Source of the DNA: Prevotella sp.
GTDB lineage: Bacteria > Bacteroidota > Bacteroidia > Bacteroidales > Bacteroidaceae
DNA length: 64,000 nucleotides
NCBI GenBank assembly: GCA_016281815.1
Contig: JAEEJK010000046.1
Span: forward strand, 1-64,000
Direction: 5' to 3'
Made by a program: the position numbers and the translations under genes. The notes under the pieces are model-generated. The model saw only the letters and a program-made list of their open reading frames with translations, did no database searches and had not been told where the DNA came from. This document shows positions 43,993 to 52,876 of the stretch, piece after piece. Within the stretch, counting starts at the first letter, position 1. Each line of letters begins with the position of its first letter.

Positions 43993-44867
43993 TGGTAATA
44001 TTCCTTTTTGGCTGCTGCGAGCGTGTTCTTCATCAGCGAGCAGATGGTCATGGGGCCTACGCCTCCGGGCACAGGGGTTATCATGGCGCATTTTTCTGCC
44101 ACTTCGTCAAACTTCACGTCGCCGTTGAGACGGAATCCGCTCTTGCGGGTGGCATCGGGTACACGGGTGGTACCCACATCGATGACCACTGCTCCCTCCT
44201 TCACCATGTCGGCGGTGACGAAGTCGGGCTGTCCGATGGCGGCGATGAGGATGTCGGCATTGCGGCATTCCTCTTTCAGCGTGGCAGAGTGGCTGTGGCA
44301 CACCGTCACGGTGGAGTCGCCGTAGTGTTTCTGCATCATCAGTTGGGCCATGGGTTTGCCCACGATGTTGCTGCGGCCGAGGATAACGCATTTCTTGCCG
44401 CTGGTGGTCACACCGTAGCGGCGCAGCAGGGTGAGAATGCCTAAGGGGGTGGCAGAGATGAAGCAGGGCAGACCGATGGCCATCCTTCCCACGTTGATGG
44501 GATGGAATCCGTCGACGTCCTTACGGTAGTCGATGGCCATGATGACTTTCTGCTCATCGATGTGGCGGGGCAGAGGCAGTTGCACGATGAATCCGTCGAC
44601 ATCGTCATCGGCATTGAGTTGTGCCACCTGCTCCAGCAGTTCTTCTTCAGTGATGTCATCCTCCATGCGGATGAGGGTAGACTTGAAACCGCAAGCCTCG
44701 CAGGCAATCACTTTGTTCTTCACATAAGTCTCCGATCCTCCGTCGTGTCCTACGAGGATGGCGGCCAGATGCGGACGTTTGCCGCCGCTGGCGACAATCT
44801 CTTTCACCTCATCGGCAATCTCTTGCTTGATGGCGGCTGCTGTGGCCTTTCCGTCAATTAGTGTCAT
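43989..44867 (-). CDS. folD: Bifunctional methylenetetrahydrofolate dehydrogenase/cyclohydrolase
   Basis: 292 aa. It interconverts 5,10-methylene-, methenyl- and 10-formyl-THF with NADP. Motifs are [14 protein letters not shown] with the active-site Lys, [37 protein letters not shown] and [12 protein letters not shown]. It begins 9 bp after ffh. Confidence 0.96.
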   Translation of the reverse strand: MTLIDGKATAAAIKQEIADEVKEIVASGGKRPHLAAILVGHDGGSETYVKNKVIACEACGFKSTLIRMEDDITEEELLEQVAQLNADDDVDGFIVQLPLPRHIDEQKVIMAIDYRKDVDGFHPINVGRMAIGLPCFISATPLGILTLLRRYGVTTSGKKCVILGRSNIVGKPMAQLMMQKHYGDSTVTVCHSHSATLKEECRNADILIAAIGQPDFVTADMVKEGAVVIDVGTTRVPDATRKSGFRLNGDVKFDEVAEKCAMITPVPGGVGPMTICSLMKNTLAAAKKEYYQ

Positions 44868-44876
44868 TGGGCTTTG

Positions 44877-46223
44877 TTATTTGGGCATGTTGGGCATCTT
44901 GCCCCTCATGGCGTTCATCATCATGTTCATTTTCGAAGTGTTGGTCACCATCTGCATCATCTTGCGGGTTTGGTCAAACTGCTTGAGCAGTTTGTTTACC
45001 TCCTGGATGGTGGTGCCTGAACCACGGGCGATGCGCATGCGCCGGCTCTGGTTGAGGATCTGCGGGTTGGCCCGCTCTTTGGGTGTCATGCTCTGGATGA
45101 TGGCTTCGATGCTCTTGAAGGCATCGTCGTCGATGTCGACATCCTTGATGGCCTTGCCCACGCCGGGAATCATCGAGGCGAGGTCCTTGAGGTTGCCCAT
45201 CTTCTTGATCTGCTGGATCTGAGCCATGAAGTCGTCGAAGTCGAACTTGTTCTTCTTCAACTTGTCCATCATCTTCTTGGCTTCCTCCTCATCGTAGAGT
45301 GCCTGTGCGCGCTCCACGAGGCTCACCACGTCGCCCATGCCGAGGATACGGTCGGCCATGCGGGAGGGGTGGAAGGCGTCGATGGCCTCCATCTTCTCAC
45401 CTGTGCCGATGAACTTGATAGGCTTGGTCACCACGGTGCGGATGGAGAGGGCTGCACCGCCGCGGGTGTCACCGTCGAGTTTGGTGAGCACCACGCCGTC
45501 GAAGTCGAGGCGGTCGTTGAAGGTCTTGGCGGTGTTGACAGCATCCTGACCGGTCATGGAGTCCACCACGAAGAGGGTCTCGTCGGGATTGACGGCTTTC
45601 TTGAGCGACTCAATCTCACGCATCATGTCCTCATCGATGGCCAGTCGGCCGGCGGTATCGATGATCACCACGTCATGGCCTTTCGACTTGGCCTCACGGA
45701 TGGCATTGTTGGCAATGGCCACCACGTCCTTGTTGTCGGGCTCTGAATAGACAGGGATTCCAATTTGCTCTGCCACTACCTTGAGTTGCTCAATGGCGGC
45801 AGGACGGTAAACGTCGCAGGCTACCAACAGTGGGTTCTTGCGCTGCTTGGTCTTCAGCATGTTGGCAAGTTTGCCACTGAAAGTGGTCTTACCGGAGCCC
45901 TGCAAGCCCGACATGAGGATGATGGCAGGTCGGCTGCTGAGGTTGAGCCCAACGTTCTCACCGCCCATCAGTTCCACCATCTCATCGTGAACGAGTTTCA
46001 CCATCAACTGACCTGGCTTCACAGCCGTCAGCACATTCATGCCCATGGCCTTGCGTTTCACCTCGTCAGTGAAAGACTTGGCAACTTTATAACTTACATC
46101 GGCTTCGATAAGGGCTTTGCGCACATCCTTGAGGGTCTGTGCCACATTGATCTCGGTGATTTTTCCCTCACCCTTGAGCATCTTGAACGAGCGTTCAAGT
46201 CTCTCGCTTAAATTCTCAAACAT
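44877..46223 (-). CDS. ffh: Signal recognition particle protein Ffh
   Basis: 448 aa. The N-domain helical bundle is at 1-95, the GTPase G domain has GLQGSGKTT (106-114), DTAGRL and TKLDGDTRGG, and the methionine-rich M domain for signal-peptide and 4.5S RNA binding ends the protein (LNQSRRMRIARGSGTTIQEVN, MMQMV, MMMNAMRGKMPNMPK). It targets nascent membrane proteins to FtsY/SecYEG. It leads the ffh-folD-TPR-vor operon, with promoter TACCTTTG. Confidence 0.97.
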   Translation of the reverse strand: MFENLSERLERSFKMLKGEGKITEINVAQTLKDVRKALIEADVSYKVAKSFTDEVKRKAMGMNVLTAVKPGQLMVKLVHDEMVELMGGENVGLNLSSRPAIILMSGLQGSGKTTFSGKLANMLKTKQRKNPLLVACDVYRPAAIEQLKVVAEQIGIPVYSEPDNKDVVAIANNAIREAKSKGHDVVIIDTAGRLAIDEDMMREIESLKKAVNPDETLFVVDSMTGQDAVNTAKTFNDRLDFDGVVLTKLDGDTRGGAALSIRTVVTKPIKFIGTGEKMEAIDAFHPSRMADRILGMGDVVSLVERAQALYDEEEAKKMMDKLKKNKFDFDDFMAQIQQIKKMGNLKDLASMIPGVGKAIKDVDIDDDAFKSIEAIIQSMTPKERANPQILNQSRRMRIARGSGTTIQEVNKLLKQFDQTRKMMQMVTNTSKMNMMMNAMRGKMPNMPK

Positions 46224-46275
46224 CTTCTAAAAACGTATCTTTTCTAAATATTTATTCACTCTCTTAAAATCAAGA

Positions 46276-46283
46276 CAAAGGTA
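46276..46283 (-). promoter_or_regulatory. Promoter -7 box TACCTTTG for the ffh operon
   Basis: The minus strand reads TACCTTTG with TTTGG upstream, 53 nt before the ATG at 46223. Confidence 0.65.
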
Positions 46284-46339
46284 GATATTTTTCTCCAAAT
46301 ATCCATAACTACAGCAGTTTTTTTATAAATAGGTATAGA

Positions 46340-46384
46340 AAATCTAGAAAATCTAGAAAATCTAGATTATCTAGAATATCTAGA
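46340..46384. repeat. Five-copy 9-bp CTAG-rich tandem repeat
   Basis: Five exact-period copies of a 9-nt unit (consensus AAATCTAGA, last two TTATCTAGA and ATATCTAGA), each centred on the palindrome TCTAGA. The array abuts the stop of the EEP gene at 46390. A similar array lies at 52766-52867. Confidence 0.85.
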
Positions 46385-46389
46385 AAAAA

Positions 46390-47328
46390 TCAATAAAATT
46401 TAGCCACCAGGGGCAGGTGGTCGCTGTTTCCCCCGTGATACCTCATGCCGATATAGGTGCGCCGCGGTTGCTGTCCGCCATATTTCTCATCCTCTTCGGT
46501 GAGGAAAGGGGTGTCCATGATGTGGCATTCAGCGAGTTTTTGTGCGAGGGTGTCGCTCACGAGGATATGGTCGAGGCTTCCCCATTTTCCACGGTGCTTG
46601 TAGGTGCCCCGTGCTCCGTGTTGTCCTTTTGCGTCGCGCGAAATATTGGTAAACTGATGGCGGTAAAGGCTGACGAGTGCGCTGTCGCCGGCATAGTCGT
46701 TGAAGTCGCCGGCAATGATGATGTGCGAGCCGCTGCCGGTCTGGCGGATGGAGTCGGTGGTAGCGATGATACGCTCCGCCACGCGCTGGCGGTAGGGGCG
46801 AGTGGCGTGCTCGCCACTGACTCGGCTGGGGGCGTGCACCACCATCACATGCAATGTGTCGCCCGTGGCGATGAGTCCGCTGGCATATAGGATATCGCGG
46901 GTAGCGTGTCTGCCTTCGGGAGGACTGACGGCGATGGAATGGTGGGAGAGCAGGCGGAAGGCAAATGGGGAGTAGAGCAGTGCCACGTCGATGCCGCGCT
47001 CATCGCCCGACTGTGTCATCACATATTCGTAACCGGCATTGCGCAGCAGGGAGCGGCGGGTGAGGTCGAGCATCACCGAGTCATTTTCTACCTCTGTCAG
47101 TGCCACGAGGTCGGGCAGCGTCCATTCCTCTCCCTCACCGCCGCAGGAGATGATGGTGCGTGCGATGCTGTTCTGCTTCGACCAGTAGCGCCGGTTGTCC
47201 CATTTCCTCGTGGCTTCCGGCAGATATTCATAGTCGTTCTTTCCCTCATCGTGACGGCAGTCGAAGAGGTTCTCGCAGTTGAACTCCACAAAGGTGAGCC
47301 ATGAGGTAAGCAGCAGAGAGATGAGCAT
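46390..47328 (-). CDS. Endonuclease/exonuclease/phosphatase-fold protein
   Basis: 312 aa. The fold signatures are present: FVEFNCENLFDCRHD at the start, VALTEVEND with the metal-binding Glu, RGIDVALLYSP, VMVVHAPSR, IIAGDFNDY and HGGNSDHLPLVAKF. The first 15 residues are hydrophobic, suggesting export, so it may cleave phosphodiesters outside the cytosol. Substrate unknown. It starts 6 bp after the AAA/PDDEXK gene. Confidence 0.88.
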   Translation of the reverse strand: MLISLLLTSWLTFVEFNCENLFDCRHDEGKNDYEYLPEATRKWDNRRYWSKQNSIARTIISCGGEGEEWTLPDLVALTEVENDSVMLDLTRRSLLRNAGYEYVMTQSGDERGIDVALLYSPFAFRLLSHHSIAVSPPEGRHATRDILYASGLIATGDTLHVMVVHAPSRVSGEHATRPYRQRVAERIIATTDSIRQTGSGSHIIIAGDFNDYAGDSALVSLYRHQFTNISRDAKGQHGARGTYKHRGKWGSLDHILVSDTLAQKLAECHIMDTPFLTEEDEKYGGQQPRRTYIGMRYHGGNSDHLPLVAKFY

Positions 47329-47334
47329 GAGTGG

Positions 47335-48906
47335 TTATTGATGCCTTTCAATCACGCAAGTATGTGTTTTTTTCTCCTTGTCATAGTTGATGCCCACAAG
47401 CAGGAGGTTATCAGCATGTTGTGCCACTTTGGCGGGGTATTGCTTGTGCTTGATTTGTTCAATCGCCGAGTCTGCATCCTTGTCGTATTTCAGTTCCAGT
47501 ACGATGGCAGGCGAGTCGATATTTTTTCTGGGAATAAGAACCAAGTCGGCAAATCCCTTTCCTGAGGCCATCTCGCGGTGGAAGACATAGTTGTTGCGGG
47601 CATAGTAGTAGGCAAGTGAGAGTACACATGCCAATGAGTTCTCATTGTTGTACGACAGGATGCTCGTGTTTTCATCATGGGCGGCATCCACGCCACGTGC
47701 CACTGCCTCGCAGTCACCATTGAGGGTATCCTTTAATAATTGCTTCGACTTCTGGATAGCATCGGTGACGGGTTGCCAGTTGTTCGCATTCACAGCATTC
47801 ACCATTTCTCCGGCCACTTCTCTGTTGGGGATGTAGCACTCCTGTTCATAGCGGTCATATGAGAGATAGCCGAGGTGGATGAGCACGGTCAGTACATCAT
47901 CGCGACTCCGTATGACCGACATGTCGTTTTGGAAGCCTGTGGGATTGACTGGGCACCTGCCTCCAGCAAGCATCTTGATAATATCGTCCTTCAGACCCTC
48001 AAAATTCATTTGGATATAATTTGCCACGGCATCGAAGGCCCCTGTGTTTGCCCAATAACTTGCGCACCAATTGTTGTCAACAGCCTGCATCACAGAGTTG
48101 GGGTTGAACATCGATGGTTCACTGCCTATTTGGTAACCGTCATACCATTTCTCCAGATCGTCGAAGTCCATGCGGTGCTTTGCTGATAGTTCCCTCACTT
48201 CGTCTTTGGTGAAGCCAAAATAACAGGCCATTTTACGTGGGGTCACCATCGAGTATTCAATGAAGTTGTTGAGTGCCGACTCCGTTTTGTATTTCTTGAT
48301 AGGTAAGATTCCGGTCATGTACACCCCAGCGAATACGTTGGCAGCGTTCACTCCCTTAAACATCCTGCGGAGCCAGTTCACATAGCGGTCCATGGCTGTA
48401 GTGCCAGCCTTGAACTCGCGGCAGATAGCATCCCATTCATCGATGATGAATATAAAGCGCTCATTTGTAGCAGTCGCAATGCGTATGAGGCAACCCATCA
48501 GATCATCAGTATCACGTACTGCTATATCAGGATAGGCCTCAAGAATGTCTGCTTTCAGTTCTGCTTCTATGATGCCTACAATGTCATCATCGTGGAAACG
48601 GGTGGTAAACTCGGTCAAGTCAAGGTAAATGACAGGGTATTTGTTGAGGTGTTCCTCAAAAGACGGGTCTTTGGCTATCTCCAAGTCGGTAAACAATTCG
48701 CGGGAGTTGACGGAGTGGTCGTAGTAGGCGCAGAGCATTTTTGCAGCCATCGACTTGCCGAAACGGCGGCAACGTGTGACACAACTGAAACACCATTCCG
48801 ACGAGAGTGTGTCGTTGACGATGGCGATAAGTTTGGATTTGTCAATATATTCCCGTTTGCGGATTCGTCTGAAAGCCTCATTTCCGAGATTGATATATGT
48901 TCCCAT
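47335..48906 (-). CDS. AAA-ATPase-like protein with PD-(D/E)XK nuclease domain
   Basis: 523 aa from the ATG at 48906. The N-terminal part is an AAA-ATPase_like domain: FSCVTRCRRFGKSMAAKML is its P-loop, IIDEWDAICR the Walker B. The C-terminal PDDEXK part has KGFADLVLIPR and AIVLELKYDKDAD, giving Asp and Glu-x-Lys. These proteins are numerous in Prevotella and Bacteroides, often in many divergent copies; their role is unknown, though defence or mobile-element control has been suggested by others. A box TATCTTCG lies about 32 nt upstream. Confidence 0.85.
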   Translation of the reverse strand: MGTYINLGNEAFRRIRKREYIDKSKLIAIVNDTLSSEWCFSCVTRCRRFGKSMAAKMLCAYYDHSVNSRELFTDLEIAKDPSFEEHLNKYPVIYLDLTEFTTRFHDDDIVGIIEAELKADILEAYPDIAVRDTDDLMGCLIRIATATNERFIFIIDEWDAICREFKAGTTAMDRYVNWLRRMFKGVNAANVFAGVYMTGILPIKKYKTESALNNFIEYSMVTPRKMACYFGFTKDEVRELSAKHRMDFDDLEKWYDGYQIGSEPSMFNPNSVMQAVDNNWCASYWANTGAFDAVANYIQMNFEGLKDDIIKMLAGGRCPVNPTGFQNDMSVIRSRDDVLTVLIHLGYLSYDRYEQECYIPNREVAGEMVNAVNANNWQPVTDAIQKSKQLLKDTLNGDCEAVARGVDAAHDENTSILSYNNENSLACVLSLAYYYARNNYVFHREMASGKGFADLVLIPRKNIDSPAIVLELKYDKDADSAIEQIKHKQYPAKVAQHADNLLLVGINYDKEKKTHTCVIERHQ

Positions 48907-48977
48907 ATCGATGCTGGTTAGTGAATGACGATGCGAAGATAAACATTTTTCTCCAAACGGCAAAATGGCAAAACAAA

Positions 48978-49008
48978 AAATCCCTGAGCATCAGGGCTCA
49001 GGGATTTT
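48978..49008. terminator. Strong terminator after the YxxP peptide gene
   Basis: A perfect 11-bp stem (48978-48988 with 48997-49007), 8-nt loop, A-rich 5' flank and T-rich 3' flank, so it may act in both directions. Confidence 0.85.
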
Positions 49009-49030
49009 TATCTATGTGATGGAATACCAA

Positions 49031-49237
49031 TTACATTCCTCTGTCAAAATGATCCCAAACGTGAAGGTTGGCATCGGCTTCATGGGTGCCATCGTCCACA
49101 CCGCCATAACCTTTGAAGGTGTCGTCCAAACCTTCATCAAGATTCATACGTACTTGATCTGTTACTGAATCAGCAAGAATATTTGTTGTAAATGTGCCCA
49201 GCAACTCACAACTGGGGGCTGTATATATCTTTTTCAT
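49031..49237 (-). CDS. Small acidic YxxP peptide, 68 aa
   Basis: The peptide starts MKKIYTAPSCELLG and ends HVWDHFDRGM. It has a Y-x-x-P motif in the first ten residues, a hydrophobic stretch to TNILADS, and then an acidic Asp/Gly-rich half. Such small M-K-K-x-Y-x-x-P proteins recur in Prevotella genomes but have no known function that I can name. It lies 18 nt after a secreted protein gene on the same strand and ends at a strong terminator, so it is probably cotranscribed. The 48-aa peptide at 24.5 kb shares the Y-x-x-P start. Confidence 0.65.
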   Translation of the reverse strand: MKKIYTAPSCELLGTFTTNILADSVTDQVRMNLDEGLDDTFKGYGGVDDGTHEADANLHVWDHFDRGM

Positions 49238-49255
49238 AACTTTGGTGTCTTTTGG

Positions 49256-50629
49256 TTATTTAATAATCACTTTTTTACCATTCACGATATACATACCCGG
49301 CTTCATGCTGTTTAGGTCACTGGTGGTACCCATCTTAATGCCGCTTACAGAATATACGTCATCGTTGCCCACGTATCTGGTTGAAATTCCCTCAATGTAA
49401 GTTGGCGTATCGTTAATCATAATACCAACATTGGCACCTTGAGAAATTGACTTATTACTCAGATTCTCAGATAGTTCAAAGTATGCTCTGAATGCTTTAA
49501 TGGAACTTTGGCCTGTGCTGTAATAGAACTTGTTACCACTGATGAAGAGACAACCGTCCGGAACTAAACCGGCTGCAAGCACACCTCTGAAATAACTGGT
49601 CCCCTTGCCTCTGACATTCTTACTGAAATCTATATTAAACTCAGAAATTGGTGTGTATTTTTTAGTACTTTCATTATATTCACCGAGATATTTTTGATTT
49701 ACAGTAAAGTCTGAAATATCTTTGCTCGTTTTTACCAAGAATGGCTTTCTTGTGTCAAATGTTTCGCTGTCATATTCAGGGTCAAGAGTATAGAAATACA
49801 AATCTAACTGATCATTTGTTTTGTTATAAGTCCAAGGTGTTGAATTAGAAACTTGTTCTGTATCCCAAGCGGCAAAAACAGCATCATCTCCAAATGCTTC
49901 ATAAAGTTCATCAAAAGTCAGTTTGAATGGCAGACACATCGTTGACCATGTATTAGCCTTGATAGTGCGCTCCACAATGAAATCCTCTGGGTAAGTTCCT
50001 TCATCTAAGATTCTCTCCTTGAGAACATCTGTTTCTTTACCATTAATATCTGTTTCTGTTACTGTATAATACTCTTTATATATGTAACTGTAGTTATCCT
50101 CAGGCAATTCTGTGGCAGTGTCTTTAAGAATTCTGGGATGAGGAGCCTCAACTGTGACTTTGAATCCGGGCTTGGTTGGTTCATAATTAGTACCGCCAGC
50201 ACTCAAATCTATCTCTGTGATGGTGATAGGATACTCTCTCTCAGCCATGTCTTCGTCAGCACGGAAATAAACCTTGGCCAATTCATATTCTCCCTTATTG
50301 AATGACACTCCTCCCATGTTGATAAACATGAATGTTGCAGGAATATCAACATTGTTTCCATCTTCCGTGGGGAACATGGGATTACTGATTCCAGTTAAAG
50401 AGGCATCTGCTGTGGCTGAGTCAAAATGAAGACCTTTAGGCATCATGAATTTGAAACTTAAACCATCGTAACTTCTCTCATTAAATGTACAATTAATAGT
50501 GATGTAGCCAAATCCGCCTTGCTGGATGACAAGATCTCCAATGGTCACACCATCGTTTGTGCTTTCTGCCTTGACCACATTCATGCAGCCAAGCAGTGCC
50601 AATGCTAATAGTAGAATTTTTTGTTTCAT
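49256..50629 (-). CDS. Secreted cohesin-like-fold protein with C-terminal sorting-like tail
   Basis: 457 aa with a signal peptide (MKQKILLLALALLGC to VKAEST). Residues 30-145 resemble the cohesin-like beta domain of Prevotella secreted proteins (LVIQQGGFGYITINCTF, GLSFKFMMPKGLHF). The middle part is unassigned. Near 370-400 there is a motif typical for these proteins (DGCLFISGNKFYYSTG, IKAFRAYFEL). The end (DVYSVSGIKMGTTSDL, MKPGMYIVNGKKVIIK) resembles Bacteroidetes C-terminal secretion/anchoring tails. The function is unknown. It is followed by the YxxP peptide and has its own TATATTTG promoter; its leader contains a GGGGCA/TGCCCC hairpin (50712-50728). Confidence 0.75.
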   Translation of the reverse strand: MKQKILLLALALLGCMNVVKAESTNDGVTIGDLVIQQGGFGYITINCTFNERSYDGLSFKFMMPKGLHFDSATADASLTGISNPMFPTEDGNNVDIPATFMFINMGGVSFNKGEYELAKVYFRADEDMAEREYPITITEIDLSAGGTNYEPTKPGFKVTVEAPHPRILKDTATELPEDNYSYIYKEYYTVTETDINGKETDVLKERILDEGTYPEDFIVERTIKANTWSTMCLPFKLTFDELYEAFGDDAVFAAWDTEQVSNSTPWTYNKTNDQLDLYFYTLDPEYDSETFDTRKPFLVKTSKDISDFTVNQKYLGEYNESTKKYTPISEFNIDFSKNVRGKGTSYFRGVLAAGLVPDGCLFISGNKFYYSTGQSSIKAFRAYFELSENLSNKSISQGANVGIMINDTPTYIEGISTRYVGNDDVYSVSGIKMGTTSDLNSMKPGMYIVNGKKVIIK

Positions 50630-50746
50630 ATGATAAGATTTTGTTAATAATCAGTTGACCTCATAGATTGCTCGACTTGATGCAAATTGGTTGTTAAACC
50701 ATGCATTTATTGGGGCATAAATTGCCCCTGACTTTTTGCCACGTTG

Positions 50747-50754
50747 CAAATATA
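50747..50754 (-). promoter_or_regulatory. Promoter -7 box TATATTTG for the secreted protein/YxxP pair
   Basis: The minus strand reads TATATTTG about 118 nt before the ATG at 50629, with TTTTTTTG just upstream. Confidence 0.6.
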
Positions 50755-50824
50755 ATCAAAAAAATGGAATCACAACACTTTTTTGCTTTTTTTTTTATCT
50801 TTTGCTCTTTTTTTTAAAGAAAAG

Positions 50825-50851
50825 AGGCCTTTGGAGGGATTCCTCAGGCCT
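50825..50851 (-). terminator. Terminator of the pheA operon
   Basis: An AGGCCT/AGGCCT outer and GAGG/CCTC inner stem, with T-rich minus-strand sequence following, 54 nt past the tyrA stop. Confidence 0.65.
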
Positions 50852-50904
50852 TATTTCCTTTGTGTAACGTATGTAATCAGGCTAAACCCGCTCCGATGTA
50901 AAGT

Positions 50905-51684
50905 CTATCCTCGGGCGACGTTGTTGCGGATTTTGGTGAGGTAGGATTTCATGCCATCGGCATCCTTGGTGTCGATAATGTGAAGCAGTTCCTTGAGTTC
51001 GTCGCGGATCTGCGACACCTGGTCATGTGTGTATGGATTGAAGAGGATTTCCTGCAGGAGGTAGTCATCCTCGTTGAGCACGCCCTTGGCGATGCGCATG
51101 TGGCGTTTGAAGGTGGTTCCCGGCGCGTCCTGATGCTTCATCACGGCAGCGAAGACAAAGGTGCTGACGAAAGGGATGCTCAGTGAGTAGGCCACGGTGC
51201 GGTCGTGCTCATCGAAGGTGTACTCATAGATGTTGAGTCCCAGGCGGCTGTAGAGGTCTTTGAAGAAAATGCGTCCCATATAGTCGCCCTCACTGATGAT
51301 GATGGCGTTTTCTTCGCTGAGTTGCTGAAGGTTGGCAAAAGTGGGGCCGAACATGGGGTGCGTCGACACATACCTGTGGCCGCACTGTTCGTAGTACTCA
51401 TGCAGACCTGTCTTCACCGATGCAATGTCGCTGATGATGCAGTCGGCGGGCAGGTGGGGCAGCACCTCGTTGAAGGCGGGAATGGTGTATTTCACTGTCA
51501 CGGCGTTGATGACCAGTTCTGGTTGGAACTCATCAATCTCCTCTGCCGTGGTGAAACGTTGCGTGTTGTAGGTGAACCGCATGCGGCGGGGGTCTTTCTC
51601 ATAGACGGCCATCTCATGGTCAAAGCTCAGCAGATCGAGGAAGAAACTTCCCATCTTGCCTGCTCCCAGGACTAATATTCTCAT
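50905..51684 (-). CDS. tyrA: Prephenate dehydrogenase
   Basis: 259 aa, the short monofunctional type. RILVLGAGKMGSFFLDLL is the NAD-binding motif. SDIASVKTGLHEYY and STHPMFGPT are the prephenate-binding signatures. It makes 4-hydroxyphenylpyruvate for tyrosine. It overlaps the DAHP synthase/chorismate mutase stop by 4 nt (ATGA) and is the last gene of the operon. Confidence 0.93.
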   Translation of the reverse strand: MRILVLGAGKMGSFFLDLLSFDHEMAVYEKDPRRMRFTYNTQRFTTAEEIDEFQPELVINAVTVKYTIPAFNEVLPHLPADCIISDIASVKTGLHEYYEQCGHRYVSTHPMFGPTFANLQQLSEENAIIISEGDYMGRIFFKDLYSRLGLNIYEYTFDEHDRTVAYSLSIPFVSTFVFAAVMKHQDAPGTTFKRHMRIAKGVLNEDDYLLQEILFNPYTHDQVSQIRDELKELLHIIDTKDADGMKSYLTKIRNNVARG

Positions 51685-52745
51685 TGGTTGATGATCTCCA
51701 TTTGTTGTCTTACACTTTCCTCATGTACACTCTCAAACACTTTCTTCACAAACTCGGCATCCATGCCGCAGAGTGAGCCCTGTGCGCCGCGCTTGTCGAG
51801 TATCTCACCATAACGGGTAGGCTGAAGCACGGTCATGTTGTGCTCTTTCTTATACTGTCCGATTTCGCGGCAGACGCGCATACGTTTGGCCAGCAGGTTC
51901 ATCAGTTGGTTGTCAAGTTCATCGATCTGCTGACGCAGTTCGTGGATGCCCTCTGTGGTGACCTTCTCATCGCGGATGACGAGGAGCGAGAGAATGTAGT
52001 CGAGCACATCGGGCGTGACCTGCTGTTTGGCATCGCTCCAGGCGGCATCGGGGTCGCAGTGTGCTTCCACGAGGAGACCGTCGAAGCCGAGGTCCATCGA
52101 TTGCTGGCAGAGAGGGGCGATGAGTTCGCGGCGCCCACCGATGTGGCTGGGGTCACAGATGATGGGCATCGACGGGATGCGGCGACGGAGTTCAATGGGA
52201 ATCTGCCACATCGGCAGGTTGCGGTAGATCTTCTTGTCGTAACTGGAGAAGCCACGGTGTACGGCCGCCATGCGGGTGATGCCCGACTGGTTGATGCGCT
52301 CGATGGCACCGATCCACAGTTCCAGGTCAGGGTTGACGGGGTTTTTCACCAGCACAGGCACATCCGTACCTTTCAAAGCATCAGCCAAGGCCTGCACGGC
52401 AAAAGGGTTGGCGGTGGTGCGGGCACCGATCCACAGGATGTCGATGCCGTATTTCAGTGCCAGTTCCACATGCTCTGGTGTTGCCACCTCGGTAGCGATG
52501 AGCATGCCGGTCTCCTGCTTGACGCGTTGGAGCCAGGGCAGGGCTATCTCACCGTTGCCTTCAAAGCCACCGGGTTTGGTGCGGGGCTTCCATACGCCGG
52601 CACGAAACATGTGGCAGCCCTTGCGGGCCAACTGCAGGGCGGTTTCCATTACTTGCTCCTCGGTCTCTGCCGAACAGGGTCCGGCGATGACTACGGGGCG
52701 TTCGTTGTCGCTGGGTAGATTCAGGGGGCGGAGTTGTAGTTCCAT
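51681..52745 (-). CDS. Bifunctional DAHP synthase/chorismate mutase
   Basis: 354 aa. The N-terminal 250 residues are a type-I (KDSA-like) DAHP synthase: VVIAGPCSAETEEQV, FRAGVWKPRTKPGGFEG, WIGARTTANPFAVQ and CDPSHIGG. The C-terminal 95 residues form an AroQ chorismate mutase helix set (LRQQIDELDNQLMNLLAKRM). It joins erythrose-4-phosphate with PEP and later rearranges chorismate to prephenate. This fusion is typical of Bacteroidales and is the entry to the Phe/Tyr branch. Confidence 0.94.
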   Translation of the reverse strand: MELQLRPLNLPSDNERPVVIAGPCSAETEEQVMETALQLARKGCHMFRAGVWKPRTKPGGFEGNGEIALPWLQRVKQETGMLIATEVATPEHVELALKYGIDILWIGARTTANPFAVQALADALKGTDVPVLVKNPVNPDLELWIGAIERINQSGITRMAAVHRGFSSYDKKIYRNLPMWQIPIELRRRIPSMPIICDPSHIGGRRELIAPLCQQSMDLGFDGLLVEAHCDPDAAWSDAKQQVTPDVLDYILSLLVIRDEKVTTEGIHELRQQIDELDNQLMNLLAKRMRVCREIGQYKKEHNMTVLQPTRYGEILDKRGAQGSLCGMDAEFVKKVFESVHEESVRQQMEIINQ

Positions 52746-52765
52746 GTCTTTTTTCTTTATGGGGT

Positions 52766-52867
52766 AGATACTGGATATACTGGATATTCTAGGGGCTCTA
52801 GATATTCTAGATATTCTAGATTTTCTAGATTTTCTAGGGTTTCCTAGGGTTTCCTAGGGCTCCTGGG
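52766..52867. repeat. CTAG-rich 9-10-bp tandem repeat array inside the Phe/Tyr operon
   Basis: About ten degenerate copies of a 9-10-nt unit, from ATACTGGAT-like to ATTCTAGAT and then GGTTTCCTA, with eight CTAG tetranucleotides in about 80 bp. It lies between the aminotransferase and DAHP synthase genes and is transcribed as part of the operon. It shares its core with the array at 46340-46384. Confidence 0.85.
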
Positions 52868-52876
52868 ATTTGTTGA

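Noticed and set aside
46340..46384. CTAG array as a CRISPR
   Set aside because: The units are 9 nt in direct contact with no spacers and there are no cas genes.
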